Assembly: GCF_040812015.1 (NCBI RefSeq)
Contig: NZ_JBFNXJ010000009.1
Coordinates: forward strand, 62,001 to 126,000
Origin: Chitinivorax sp. PXF-14
GTDB lineage: Bacteria; Pseudomonadota; Gammaproteobacteria; Burkholderiales; SCOH01
Length of the DNA stretch: 64,000 bases
Direction: 5' to 3'
The position numbers and the translations under genes are program-made. The notes beneath the pieces were generated by a model. The model ran no database searches and was not told the DNA's origin. It saw nothing but the letters and a program-made list of their open reading frames with translations. Shown in pieces: positions 8,814-17,434 of this stretch (its first letter is position 1; each line of letters opens with the position of its first letter).

Positions 8814-9482
8814 TCAGACGGCCTCGACCTCGTCATCCAGCTCGCTTGACGGAATGATGTAAGGCTCGGTCAGGGCCTCGCGATACCAGATCTGCATGGC
8901 CGGGGTGTTCAGGATGAAGTGCATGTAGCTGCGCGCGGGCTCGGGCAACTCCACGCCGTAGGTCAGAAAACGCGTGCAGACCGGTGCGAACATCGCATCG
9001 GCCAGCGTCAGCTCGCCGAACAGGAATGGCCCCTTGTCGGCGAAGCGCTGGCGGCAGCTCTGCCAGATCTCGACGATGCGCTCGATATCGGCCATCGTTT
9101 CGGCCGTGCGCCCATGCCCTGGGTAACGCTTGCGCACATTCATCGGCATGGTCTTGCGCAGGCTCGCGAAACCCGCATGCATTTCGGCGCTGACCGCCCG
9201 CACCTCGGCGCGCACGGCCGCGTCGCGCGGCAGCAGATAGCAGCCGGAGAACACCTCGGCGATGTACTCGCAGATCGCCAGCGAATCCCACACCACCACC
9301 TTGCCATCGATCAGGCAGGGCAGCTTGCCAGTCGGCGAATACTTGTGGATGTGCGCCTTCCATTCCTGCTCGTAGAGCGGGATCAACACCTCTTCGAACG
9401 GGATGTCGGCCTGCCGCAGCAGGAACCACGGGCGTAGCGACCAGGACGAGTAGTTCTTGTTGCCGATGATCAGTTTGAACAT
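8814..9482 (-). CDS. Glutathione S-transferase family protein
   Basis: A 222-residue cytosolic GST. The N-terminal thioredoxin fold (residues 1-80) starts MFKLIIGNKNYSSWSLRPW, a motif of the bacterial GST branch with a serine-based active site. The glutathione-binding segment is TGKLPCLIDGKVVVWDSLAI, with the cis-proline and the WDSLAI acidic-Ser contact. An all-helical C-terminal domain follows. The substrate is unknown. It is first in a three-gene operon with the DUF2214 and GNAT genes. Confidence 0.9.
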   Translation of the reverse strand: MFKLIIGNKNYSSWSLRPWFLLRQADIPFEEVLIPLYEQEWKAHIHKYSPTGKLPCLIDGKVVVWDSLAICEYIAEVFSGCYLLPRDAAVRAEVRAVSAEMHAGFASLRKTMPMNVRKRYPGHGRTAETMADIERIVEIWQSCRQRFADKGPFLFGELTLADAMFAPVCTRFLTYGVELPEPARSYMHFILNTPAMQIWYREALTEPYIIPSSELDDEVEAV

Positions 9483-9575
9483 AGCTGCTCGAAGAAAGAA
9501 AATGCCTGCACATTATGCCGCGCCGCCGCGGCCAACTGAAGCGGGACAACCCGTATATACGGCGCCCCGGCACGG

Positions 9576-10529
9576 TCAGCGCGAGGGGTCGAGGCGTGCG
9601 CGCATGGCGTCGAAGCGGCCGCGCGGCGTCTGGCCGGCCAGGTAGCCCGGCGCGACGGCCTCGAGCCCGCTTGGCTGCCAGCCGAAGATGGCGGGAAACG
9701 GGCCGGGCACGGTGCTGGGGACGCTCATCGAACGGATGTTGTCGCGTGACATCAGGCCTCCGGGCAAGTATTCGAGCACCGTCGCCTGCCACATCGACAG
9801 CGCTGGCGAGAGCCCGATGATGGGGCGCCGCCAGCCGGTGATCTCACCGACATAGGCTACCAGCTCGCGCAGGCTGTACTGCCTCGGCCCGCCGAGATCG
9901 TAAGCCGCGCCCACGGTGGCGGGCAACGCCAGGCTCGCGACGAAACAACGCGCGACATCCTCGACCCAGATCGGCTGGAAACGCGCATCGGGGCAGGCGA
10001 GCGGTAATAGCGGAAAGCGCCGCTGCAGCTGCGCGAACATCGTCAGAAAGCTGTCACCGAGCCCGAACACCACCGAGGGGCGGAATACCGTGACGTCGAG
10101 CCCCGACTCGCGCACAGCGCGTTCGCCAGCCCCCTTGCTGCGCAAATAATGGCTGGGGCCCTGCTCGCTCGCGCCGAGCGCGCTCATGTGCAGCAGCCGC
10201 GAGACGCCGGCCGCCTGGCAGGCTGCCACGATCTTGCGCGGCAGCTCGACATGGGCACGCTCGAAGGCGGCTTGCGCCCCCTGCAGGATGCCGACCAGAT
10301 TGATCACCGCATCCTGGCCGGCAAGCAGCTGCCTGAGCGCGGCGGGGTCGTGCACATCGGCTTCGACCACCTCTACCGTCGGCAGCAGGATCAGATCGGT
10401 CTTGCTGCGCTCGCGGCGCCGGGTCGGCAGCGTCACGTTGACGCCTGCGGCGGCGAGCTGCGCAGCAATATGGTGGCCGATGAAACCGGTGCCACCGATC
10501 ACACAGACATTGCGGACCTCGCTCGTCAT
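9576..10529 (-). CDS. NDUFA9-like NAD(P)-binding epimerase/reductase
   Basis: A 317-residue atypical short-chain dehydrogenase of the NDUFA9-like branch. The Rossmann motif is VCVIGGTGFIGHHIAAQLAA at residues 8-27, followed by ALRQLLAGQDAVINLVGILQG and HMSALGASEQGPSHYLRSK with the tyrosine-x3-lysine-like pair. Bacterial members are often annotated as complex I NDUFA9 subunit family proteins although they are not subunits of bacterial complex I. Neither cofactor nor substrate can be fixed from sequence. Confidence 0.85.
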   Translation of the reverse strand: MTSEVRNVCVIGGTGFIGHHIAAQLAAAGVNVTLPTRRRERSKTDLILLPTVEVVEADVHDPAALRQLLAGQDAVINLVGILQGAQAAFERAHVELPRKIVAACQAAGVSRLLHMSALGASEQGPSHYLRSKGAGERAVRESGLDVTVFRPSVVFGLGDSFLTMFAQLQRRFPLLPLACPDARFQPIWVEDVARCFVASLALPATVGAAYDLGGPRQYSLRELVAYVGEITGWRRPIIGLSPALSMWQATVLEYLPGGLMSRDNIRSMSVPSTVPGPFPAIFGWQPSGLEAVAPGYLAGQTPRGRFDAMRARLDPSR

Positions 10530-10559
10530 TCGCTACTCCCAAAAAAGTGGATGAGGCAA

Positions 10560-11465
10560 TCAGCCATCGTCACGATCGAGCATCACGCCGAGCAGGGCCT
10601 CGCTGCCGTTGAAACGCACCGGACGCGTCCGCAGCTCGATCGACCGCACCGCTCCCGACTTAGTCTTCAGGCGGAAGCGATAGTGCTCGGCATGCTGGCT
10701 GCCGCGCAGGTTGGCGATCAGCGCATCGCGCATGGCGGAGGTGTCGCTCGTGTCGGCCAGATCCCACAGCGGCGTGGAAAACAAGGCATCGGCGGTATAC
10801 CCGGTCAGCTCGCTCAACGCGCCGTTGACGAAACTCGGCCGCTCGCCGCGCAGGATAAAGGTCGGCACCGGCAGCGACTCCACCATGTCCTGATAGAGCC
10901 GAGCGTTGCGCTGCAAGATCTGCTGCCGCTGCTCATACTGGATCACCAGGCGCGCCAGCCGCGCCGCGCGCCGGGCCACGAACTGTTCGCGCGGCGAGGG
11001 CAAGTGCTTGTCGCGAAACAGCAGGCTGACCACGCCGAGCACATCGTTGCCCTCGGTCAGCACCGGCAACGCCATGCCGGCCTGCAGGCCGTTGCTGGTC
11101 AGGCTGGCGGCGATGTCTGCCCAGGCGGCATCCTGCGCGATGTCGCCCGAGGTGATGGTCTGGCGCTGCTCTGCGGCCAGCCCGAAGCCGCCGCCCTGCG
11201 TCCCGAAGGGCAGCTCCTCGAGCTCCAGCAGCAACTCGAGCGGCAGATGCGGCGAGCGGCTCAGCCGCAGGCGGCGCTCCACCGGGTCCGCCAGCGCCAG
11301 CAAGCAGCGCGAGCCCGATGCCTGGCGCTCGACCATGCTGGCCAGCGCGTCGAGGGCGAAATCGAGGCTGGCGCCATTGAGCATGGCCTCCATCAAACGC
11401 ACCATATCCCCCATCGCTTCAGCACTGGCTTCTTCATACCAATCCTCATGCGCACCGTAACTCAT
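10560..11465 (-). CDS. GAF-PAS sensor protein without an output domain
   Basis: A 301-residue cytoplasmic protein. Residues about 25-180 look like a GAF domain (ALASMVERQASGSRCLLALA ... GLQAGMALPVLTEGNDVLGV). Residues about 195-300 are a PAS domain (MVESLPVPTFILRGERPSFV, NGALSELTGYTADALF, LGVMLDRDDG). No histidine kinase, GGDEF, EAL or HTH follows: the protein stops at the end of the PAS fold. It may pass its signal to a partner protein, or it may be a reduced sensor. It is divergent from the 3HB-oligomer hydrolase gene. Confidence 0.75.
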   Translation of the reverse strand: MSYGAHEDWYEEASAEAMGDMVRLMEAMLNGASLDFALDALASMVERQASGSRCLLALADPVERRLRLSRSPHLPLELLLELEELPFGTQGGGFGLAAEQRQTITSGDIAQDAAWADIAASLTSNGLQAGMALPVLTEGNDVLGVVSLLFRDKHLPSPREQFVARRAARLARLVIQYEQRQQILQRNARLYQDMVESLPVPTFILRGERPSFVNGALSELTGYTADALFSTPLWDLADTSDTSAMRDALIANLRGSQHAEHYRFRLKTKSGAVRSIELRTRPVRFNGSEALLGVMLDRDDG

Positions 11466-11579
11466 CGCGGCCTCCAGAAAACAGCAAATTCACGGCTTGT
11501 CAGCCCATTCTTGAAAGATAGCAAACACCGCGCGCTTCGCTGCCAGACTCGCGCACGATAGAAAAAATATGCCAATGCG

Positions 11580-11625
11580 TTTACACGGCGGCGAATGGAA
11601 AGGTATAGTTGGCCCAAATATTTGG
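11580..11625 (+). promoter_or_regulatory. Promoter and operator-like palindrome of the 3HB-oligomer hydrolase gene
   Basis: A sigma-70-like promoter TTTACA (11580-11585), 18-bp spacer, TATAGT (11604-11609). The predicted start of transcription falls inside a perfect 12-bp palindrome CCAAATATTTGG (11614-11625). Its position over +1 suggests a repressor site. The coding start is about 70 bp further on, with GAGGA six bases before the ATG. Confidence 0.6.
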
Positions 11626-11696
11626 AGCTTTTGCTCGACGCCACGGCCGACCAACAGGCTGCGCGATCGGCTACAGCGAGTTATAGAGGATAATTC

Positions 11697-14411
11697 ATGA
11701 AACGAGCACTTCTGGGCCACGCCCAGCAGGCGGGTTTGGCTGCGCTCACGGCGGGCCTGGTGGCAAGTTGCGGTGGCGGCAGCGGCGGCGGTGGCAGCAA
11801 CAGCACGGGGCCGAAGATTCCGGACGTGGTCATCGGCGTGGTTTCCGACGGCACCGTCATGCCGGGCGCGTCGATTGCGCTGAAGGATGCCTACGGCACC
11901 GAAGCCACGGTTACCGCCAATGTGCTCGGGCAGTTCCGCTTTCCGACCACCGGCCTGATGTACCCGATCATGCTGCAGGCAACTGGCCGCAACGGCCTCT
12001 TGTACACGCTGGTCTACGCCGAGGAGGAAAGGGCCAACCTGAACGAGGCGACGACGGTGATCACCGAGGCGGCCGCCAACGTCAACAACACCGATGCGCT
12101 CAAGAGCCTCTACAACGACCACGGCTTCGACCAGATCCGGCGCGACCAGTTGCAGAAGGCCGAGAACCTGTACCTGCAGACCCTACACAACGAGATTGCG
12201 CTGTCGGCCAGCGTGGTTGACCTGTCGCCGCGCATCAAGGACTTCTCACCCGGCACGACCGACGTGGACGGCGACGCCTACGGCCAGCTGATCAGCTTCG
12301 CCAATGTCGAGATCAACCCGCAGGATGGCCGCATCCAGGTGCTCAACCGCCTGCCCGAAGGCGTTGGCCTGATCAACAAGACCGTCGTCGATGGTGTCAG
12401 CGATGACCTGCTCAGCGGCGGCCTCAACATCACCGGCCCGGACAACCAGACCACGCCGGCTACCGACTCGCTCAGCCGCAGCCTGCGCCGCAAGGCGCTG
12501 TACAGCAACTACCGCTCACAGGTAGACGTCGCCAGTGGCGGCGGCTACGGCAGCCTGTACGGCCCCGCGCAGAAATATGCGGGTACCGAATACACGGCCT
12601 ACATCGACGATGGCAGCGGCAACAAGAACGTGTTGCTGATGGTGCAGGTGCCGGCCAGCTTCGACGTCAGCAAATCCTGCATCGTGGCAGCCGCGGCGCC
12701 AGGCTCGCGCGGCGTGTATGGCGCAGTGGGCACGGCCGGCGAATGGGGGCTCAAGCATGGCTGCGCGGTGGCCTATACCGACAAGGGCGCGGGCGTGGGC
12801 ACGCACGATGTGTCGAGCGACTCGGCCCTGGCGATTGACGGCAGCGTATTCTCCTCGCTGGCGAGCGGTAACTTCACCCAGTTCAAGAGCGACCTGAGAG
12901 ACCCGGCCCTGGCCAATTACAAGATCCAGTATCCGGGGCGGCTGGCGTTCAAGCATGCGCACTCCAAGCAGAACCCCGAGCGCGACTGGGGCCGCAACAC
13001 GCTCAGCGCCGTGCGTTTCGCCTTCTATGTGCTGAACCAGCAATACGCGCCGACCTCGACCTTTGCCGATCGCCATCTGCGCGCCGTCAAGCCGGAAAAC
13101 ACGCTGGTGATCGCCTCCTCGACCTCGGCCGGCGGTGCCGCGGCACTCGCGGCGGCCGAACAGGACAAGATCACCCTGGTCGACGGCGTTGCCGTGGCCG
13201 AACCGCAAGTCCAGGCCGGCGACCTGCAAGGGCTCGCCGTGCAGCAGGGCGCCGCACTGCAGGCCGCAGCGGGCAAGGGCGTGCTCGACTACATCAGCTA
13301 CGCCAACCTCTACCAGCCTTGCGCCAGCCTGGCCGCCAGCGTTGCCGGCGCACCGGGGCTGTCCCAGCTCGACGCGACCAATGCGACCAACCGCTGCGCG
13401 GCCCTGAAGCAGGCCGGCCTGCTCGCATCCAGCAGTGTTGCCGATCAGGCCAGCGAAGCCCTGGGCAAGCTGCACGGGTACGGCTGGCTCGCAGACAGCG
13501 ACGTATTGCACGCCTCGCACTATGTCTCGATCACACCCGCCATGGCGACGACCTATGCCAACAGCTACGGCCGTTTCGGCGTCGAGAACAATCTGTGCAA
13601 CTTCAGCTACGCCCTGGCCGGCAGTGACGGCAAGGCGGTGGTGCGCAGCAACCTGTTCCTGCTCGACATGTTCGTCAACAGCAATGGCCTGACACCGGGT
13701 TACGGCACCCACTTCATCTACAACACGCTGCTGCCCGGCGATGAAGCACACGACGAAGCCGCGCCCAATGGCTCGACCTTGCACATCCCCGATGTCTATC
13801 GCGGCCTCTTGGTGACCATGGCGCTCTCCCCCAGCACCGGCAAGTCCGATTTCGCCTTCGATGGCGCGCTGTGCCTGCGTGAACTGGCGACAGGCAAGGA
13901 TGCAGCAGGCCAGGACCTCGCCGCCGGCACGCTGGCCGACCAGGCCACGCGTGTGCAGAACGGCATCAAGGAGATCCAGTACACCGCCAACCTGCAGGGC
14001 AAGCCCGCCGTCATCGTCCACGGCCGCGCCGATGCGCTGGTGCCGGTCAACCACAGCTCGCGCCCCTATGTCGGGAAGAACGCACTGGTCGAAGGCGGCA
14101 CGAGCAAGCTGCGCTACTACGAAGTGCTCAATGCCCAGCATTTCGACGCCAGCAACGGCACGATCGCCGGCTACGACACGCGCTACGTGCCGCTGCAGGT
14201 CTACTACAATCAGGCGCTCGACCTGATCTACGCCAATCTCAAGACCGGCGCGGCGCTGCCGGACAGCCAGGTGGTACGCACCACGCCGCGCGGCGGCTCA
14301 CCCGGCGCAGCACCGGCGATCAGCAGCGCCAACGTCCCGGGCATCCAGGCCACGCCAGGCTCGGCGGACCGCATCACGCTGAGCGGCAAGACACTGGTGA
14401 TCCCGGACTGA
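11697..14411 (+). CDS. D-(-)-3-hydroxybutyrate oligomer hydrolase-like lipoprotein with N-terminal extension
   Basis: A 904-residue exported esterase of the 3HB-oligomer hydrolase family, which degrades short oligomers from polyhydroxybutyrate depolymerisation. The signal peptide ends in LVASC, followed by a Gly/Ser-rich linker, so it is probably an outer-membrane lipoprotein. Residues about 40-110 resemble a carboxypeptidase-regulatory-like beta sandwich. The family core begins around VDGVSDDLLSGGLN (near residue 225). The probable nucleophile is Ser477 in STSAGG. The C-terminal acid/base region is AVIVHGRADALVPVNHSS and VLNAQHFDA. From memory, typical members are roughly 700 residues, so this one carries nearly 200 extra N-terminal residues. 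It has its own promoter and a strong terminator. Confidence 0.85.
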   Translation: MKRALLGHAQQAGLAALTAGLVASCGGGSGGGGSNSTGPKIPDVVIGVVSDGTVMPGASIALKDAYGTEATVTANVLGQFRFPTTGLMYPIMLQATGRNGLLYTLVYAEEERANLNEATTVITEAAANVNNTDALKSLYNDHGFDQIRRDQLQKAENLYLQTLHNEIALSASVVDLSPRIKDFSPGTTDVDGDAYGQLISFANVEINPQDGRIQVLNRLPEGVGLINKTVVDGVSDDLLSGGLNITGPDNQTTPATDSLSRSLRRKALYSNYRSQVDVASGGGYGSLYGPAQKYAGTEYTAYIDDGSGNKNVLLMVQVPASFDVSKSCIVAAAAPGSRGVYGAVGTAGEWGLKHGCAVAYTDKGAGVGTHDVSSDSALAIDGSVFSSLASGNFTQFKSDLRDPALANYKIQYPGRLAFKHAHSKQNPERDWGRNTLSAVRFAFYVLNQQYAPTSTFADRHLRAVKPENTLVIASSTSAGGAAALAAAEQDKITLVDGVAVAEPQVQAGDLQGLAVQQGAALQAAAGKGVLDYISYANLYQPCASLAASVAGAPGLSQLDATNATNRCAALKQAGLLASSSVADQASEALGKLHGYGWLADSDVLHASHYVSITPAMATTYANSYGRFGVENNLCNFSYALAGSDGKAVVRSNLFLLDMFVNSNGLTPGYGTHFIYNTLLPGDEAHDEAAPNGSTLHIPDVYRGLLVTMALSPSTGKSDFAFDGALCLRELATGKDAAGQDLAAGTLADQATRVQNGIKEIQYTANLQGKPAVIVHGRADALVPVNHSSRPYVGKNALVEGGTSKLRYYEVLNAQHFDASNGTIAGYDTRYVPLQVYYNQALDLIYANLKTGAALPDSQVVRTTPRGGSPGAAPAISSANVPGIQATPGSADRITLSGKTLVIPD

Positions 14412-14430
14412 GCGCAGCGCACCCGGTCAA

Positions 14431-14459
14431 GCCCCGGCCCCGACAGGCCGGGGCTTTTT
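14431..14459 (+). terminator. Rho-independent terminator of the 3HB-oligomer hydrolase gene
   Basis: Arms GCCCCGGCC (14431-14439) and GGCCGGGGC (14446-14454), 6-nt loop, then TTTTT. It lies 20 bp after the stop codon. Confidence 0.9.
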
Positions 14460-15108
14460 CCATGCTCGACGCACGGGTTGGTGGGCTCAGGAGCCCGCTC
14501 ATGCCCTGCCCGCTACACCAGGATTGCCGGCTTCAATTCACCGGACGTTCGCTTAAGCCATGGCACCCTTGGAAAATATAATTTTTCGTGCAGATATTCG
14601 ATAGTGCAAATACGATAGATTCGCCATGAATCATCATTTGTACACGAGTACCCCGGCCATCTCGGGCCGGCTGTTGTATGAATGGTCTACTGATTCGCAC
14701 ACTAACAGCGACATGGGCTTGTTGTTCGAAATGGGCCCAATGTTCCAGGCAATCGTTGGGCTTCGCAAGTTCAGCCCAAGCTACGCCGGGGTGCCGTTCA
14801 AAGCCTTGCAGAGCGGGTTGAATGGACTGCGCGGATCGGCGCCTGGCTTGGTCTTGCTGGATTTGCGGATTGTGCCTTGGGCTGGCTTGCCCGGGAAACC
14901 GGTGTCACCCTCTCCCCAGCCCTCCCCGTCAAGGGAGAGAGAGTGACCCGGTTGATTTGTGGGGTGGGCCTCCGATGGCTCTGTGCGGTGTCCCGGGGTC
15001 TGGCCTCGCGGAGTCGCAGATTAGGTCTTTGGCTATCGCACTCAGCTTGCCTGCCCTGCCCCCCGCTGTTAACGTCACCCCTCCGCCCAATCCGTCACAG
15101 GAGCCGCC
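14460..15108 (+). other. 650-bp region without a recognised gene
   Basis: Less GC-rich between 14560 and 14720 than its surroundings. A TATAAT (14577-14582) follows a poor -35 (TTAAGC). An open frame of 106 codons (14626-14946) starts downstream, but I recognise no family in it. Its last part reads through a common intergenic repeat (SPSPQPSPSRERE), which argues against a real gene. The rest appears to be spacer. Confidence 0.4.
14905..14945. repeat. Proteobacterial CCCTCTCCCC...GGGAGAG intergenic repeat
   Basis: An imperfect inverted repeat TCACCCTCTCCCC ... CAAGGGAGAGAGAGTGA. Elements of this type are scattered singly between genes in many proteobacteria. Only one copy was noticed here. 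Confidence 0.55.
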
Positions 15109-15894
15109 GTGCACCTCTCGTCGCTGTACATCTATCCCATCAAGTCCTGCGCCGGCACCCCGCTCGCCGAGGCGGCCGTCACCGACATGGGGCTGGCCAG
15201 CGACCGGTGCTGGATGCTGGCGGACAAGGCGGGGCGCTTTCTCACCGGGCGCGAGCACCCACGGCTGGTGCAGGTCAGCATTGCGCTGAACGACGCGGGC
15301 TTTGTCGCGACGGCGCCCGATGCCGAGCCGCTGACGGTGGTGCGGCGCGACTTCACCGAGGCCGTAACCACCGGCGTATGGCGGCAGGAATTCGAAGCCT
15401 GGCGCGGCTCGGACGAGGCCGACGACTGGTTCAGCTTCTACCTCGGGCTCGACTGCCAGCTGCTCCATATTGGCACGCAGCCCACCAGGCGGCTGAAAGT
15501 GGACGAGACGTTGCCGATGAGCTTTGCCGATGGCTACCCCTACCTGTTGATCGGCGAAAGCTCGCTGGCTGATCTCAACGGCCGGCTGGCGCAGCCGGTG
15601 TCGATGCGCAACTTCCGCCCCAACCTCGTCGTGGCGAATGCTCCGGCCTTTGCCGAAGACGGCTGGCAGCGCATCCGCATCGGCGCGATCGAGTTCGAGA
15701 TGGCCAAGCCGTGCGAGCGCTGCGTGTTCACCACGGTCGACCCGGACAGCGGCAATCTCCACCCGGAGCGCCAGCCGCTGGTGGCACTCGGCGGCTACCG
15801 GCGCAGCGAAGCCGGCATCCTGTTCGGCCGGAACGTGATTGCCCGCGCCACGGGTACGCTGTACGTGGGCGACCCGGTCGAGGTCATCGCCTGA
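15109..15894 (+). CDS. MOSC domain-containing protein (YcbX-like)
   Basis: A 261-residue cytoplasmic protein with an N-terminal MOSC beta-barrel domain (MHLSSLYIYPIKSCAGTPL) and a C-terminal MOSC domain. The conserved cysteine lies in KPCERCVFTTVDPDSG, where molybdenum cofactor is bound. Relatives such as YcbX reduce N-hydroxylated compounds using Moco. The start is GTG with CAGGAG five bases upstream. No fused ferredoxin domain is present. It is followed by a terminator and is convergent with the dcw cluster. Confidence 0.88.
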   Translation: MHLSSLYIYPIKSCAGTPLAEAAVTDMGLASDRCWMLADKAGRFLTGREHPRLVQVSIALNDAGFVATAPDAEPLTVVRRDFTEAVTTGVWRQEFEAWRGSDEADDWFSFYLGLDCQLLHIGTQPTRRLKVDETLPMSFADGYPYLLIGESSLADLNGRLAQPVSMRNFRPNLVVANAPAFAEDGWQRIRIGAIEFEMAKPCERCVFTTVDPDSGNLHPERQPLVALGGYRRSEAGILFGRNVIARATGTLYVGDPVEVIA

Positions 15895-15920
15895 CGCATC
15901 GCCGTGTGGTCAGATTCATC

Positions 15921-15946
15921 AAGCCTGCGGAGTCGCAGGCTTTTTT
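15921..15946 (+). terminator. Terminator of the MOSC gene
   Basis: Arms AAGCCTGCG (15921-15929) and CGCAGGCTT (15934-15942), 4-nt loop, T-tract 15941-15946. Confidence 0.88.
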
Positions 15947-16067
15947 AGTGGCCGGCAGGATGGGCGGGCGACAAACGACGCCATGGGCACGCGCTGGGGC
16001 AGGCAGTGGAACATCGGGGATGGGCGCGGGCTTTCGGCGGCCAGCGGGCCACGGAAAACACGGAGGG

Positions 16068-16103
16068 GAAAACGCCCTGCCGGCCGGATCGCAACCGGCA
16101 GGG
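16068..16103 (-). terminator. Probable terminator of the dcw operon after ftsZ
   Basis: Read on the minus strand: CCCTGCCGG (16103-16095), loop, CCGGCAGGG (16083-16075), then GCGTTTT. It lies about 55 bp downstream of the ftsZ stop. No lpxC follows ftsZ; the neighbour is the convergent MOSC gene. Confidence 0.65.
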
Positions 16104-16155
16104 GTCAATGCGCGCGACGAGGCTGTGCCGCGCGCAACAGGAGAGGCGGTGTTGC

Positions 16156-17349
16156 TTAATCGGCCTGGCGGCGCAGGAATGCCGGGATATCCAGCATTTC
16201 CGGGCTAGGCGCTGTGCGTGGCGCTTCGGCCACCGCCACGGCAGCACCGAGGCCCATCGAGCTGCTACGATCGCCACGGTTGCGACGGAACGCAGCCGGG
16301 GTGTCGTAGTGGTCCCACTCGCTGGCCGAGGCGTTGTCGGTGCCGGTCGACTTCAGCACCTGCAGCTTGGGCTGGGTGCGGCTGCTGGTGGCAGCCTGGC
16401 CGCCGATGCCGGTGGCAACGAGCGTCACGCGCAGGTCTTCACCGGCGTTTTCGTCGTAGACGGCGCCGAAGATGATTTCGGTTTCGTCGGTGCAGTAGGC
16501 GCGGATGGTCGCCATCACTTCGTTGACCTCGCGCATCTTGAGCGAGTGGTCGGCGGTGACGTTGACGATCACGGCGCGTGCGCCGTTCAGGTTGTAGTTT
16601 TCCAGCAGCGGGCTGGCCACGGCCTGCTCGGCGGCGATGCGTGCACGGTCGACGCCGGACGACGTGGCCGAGCCCATCATGGCCATGCCCATTTCACGCA
16701 TCACGGTGCGCACGTCGGCGAAGTCGGCGTTGACGATGCCGGGCACATTGATGATCTCGGCGATACCGCCCACGGCGCCACGCAGCACGTCATCGGCAGC
16801 GCGGAAGGCCTCCTTCATCGACACGTCGTCGCCGAGCACTTCCATCAGCTTGTCGTTGGGGATCACGATCAGCGAGTCGACGTGGCGCGACAGCTCTTCG
16901 ATGCCCGACTGGGCCGACTTCTGGCGCTTGCCTTCGAAGCCGAAAGGCTTGGTCACCACGGCCACGGTCAGGATGCCCATTTCCTTGGCGATCTGTGCCA
17001 CGACTGGCGCCGCGCCGGTGCCGGTGCCGCCGCCCATGCCGGCGGTGATGAACAGCATGTCCGCGCCGCGGATGCTTTCGGCGATGCGCTCACGGTCTTC
17101 CATGGCGGCATCGCGGCCGACATCGGGGTTGGCGCCGGCGCCCAGGCCACGGGTCAGGCCCGCACCCAGTTGCAGCTGGCTTGGCGCCTGGTTGCGCTTG
17201 AGCGCTTGCAGGTCGGTGTTGCAGGCGATGAATTCCACGCCCTGCACGCCGGCGCTGATCATGTGGTCGACGGCGTTACCGCCGCAACCACCGACGCCGA
17301 CGACCTTGATGACCGCTACAGGAGCGATCTCTTGTACGAGTTCGAACAT
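16156..17349 (-). CDS. ftsZ: Cell division GTPase FtsZ
   Basis: A 397-residue tubulin homologue that polymerises into the Z-ring. The N-terminal GTPase domain contains the tubulin signature [10 protein letters not shown] near residues 104-113, and a synergy loop is visible around [11 protein letters not shown]. After a variable linker it ends in the conserved C-terminal peptide DIPAFLRRQ, the docking site for FtsA and other partners. It is the last gene of the dcw cluster, 85 bp downstream of ftsA. Confidence 0.98.
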   Translation of the reverse strand: MFELVQEIAPVAVIKVVGVGGCGGNAVDHMISAGVQGVEFIACNTDLQALKRNQAPSQLQLGAGLTRGLGAGANPDVGRDAAMEDRERIAESIRGADMLFITAGMGGGTGTGAAPVVAQIAKEMGILTVAVVTKPFGFEGKRQKSAQSGIEELSRHVDSLIVIPNDKLMEVLGDDVSMKEAFRAADDVLRGAVGGIAEIINVPGIVNADFADVRTVMREMGMAMMGSATSSGVDRARIAAEQAVASPLLENYNLNGARAVIVNVTADHSLKMREVNEVMATIRAYCTDETEIIFGAVYDENAGEDLRVTLVATGIGGQAATSSRTQPKLQVLKSTGTDNASASEWDHYDTPAAFRRNRGDRSSSMGLGAAVAVAEAPRTAPSPEMLDIPAFLRRQAD

Positions 17350-17434
17350 TTGTTTGCCTCTCCTTTGTTAAACGGTGCACCGCGCGGTCGCTCCGCGTCG
17401 GCACCCCGGATCCGTTAAACCTGAAAAATCGACC

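Noticed and set aside
14905-14945. CRISPR-like repeat
   Set aside because: Only one copy is present, with no spacers or cas genes; it is a dispersed intergenic element.
14626-14946. 106-codon frame between the 3HB-oligomer hydrolase and MOSC genes
   Set aside because: No family, no clear ribosome-binding site, and its 3' part runs through a common intergenic repeat.
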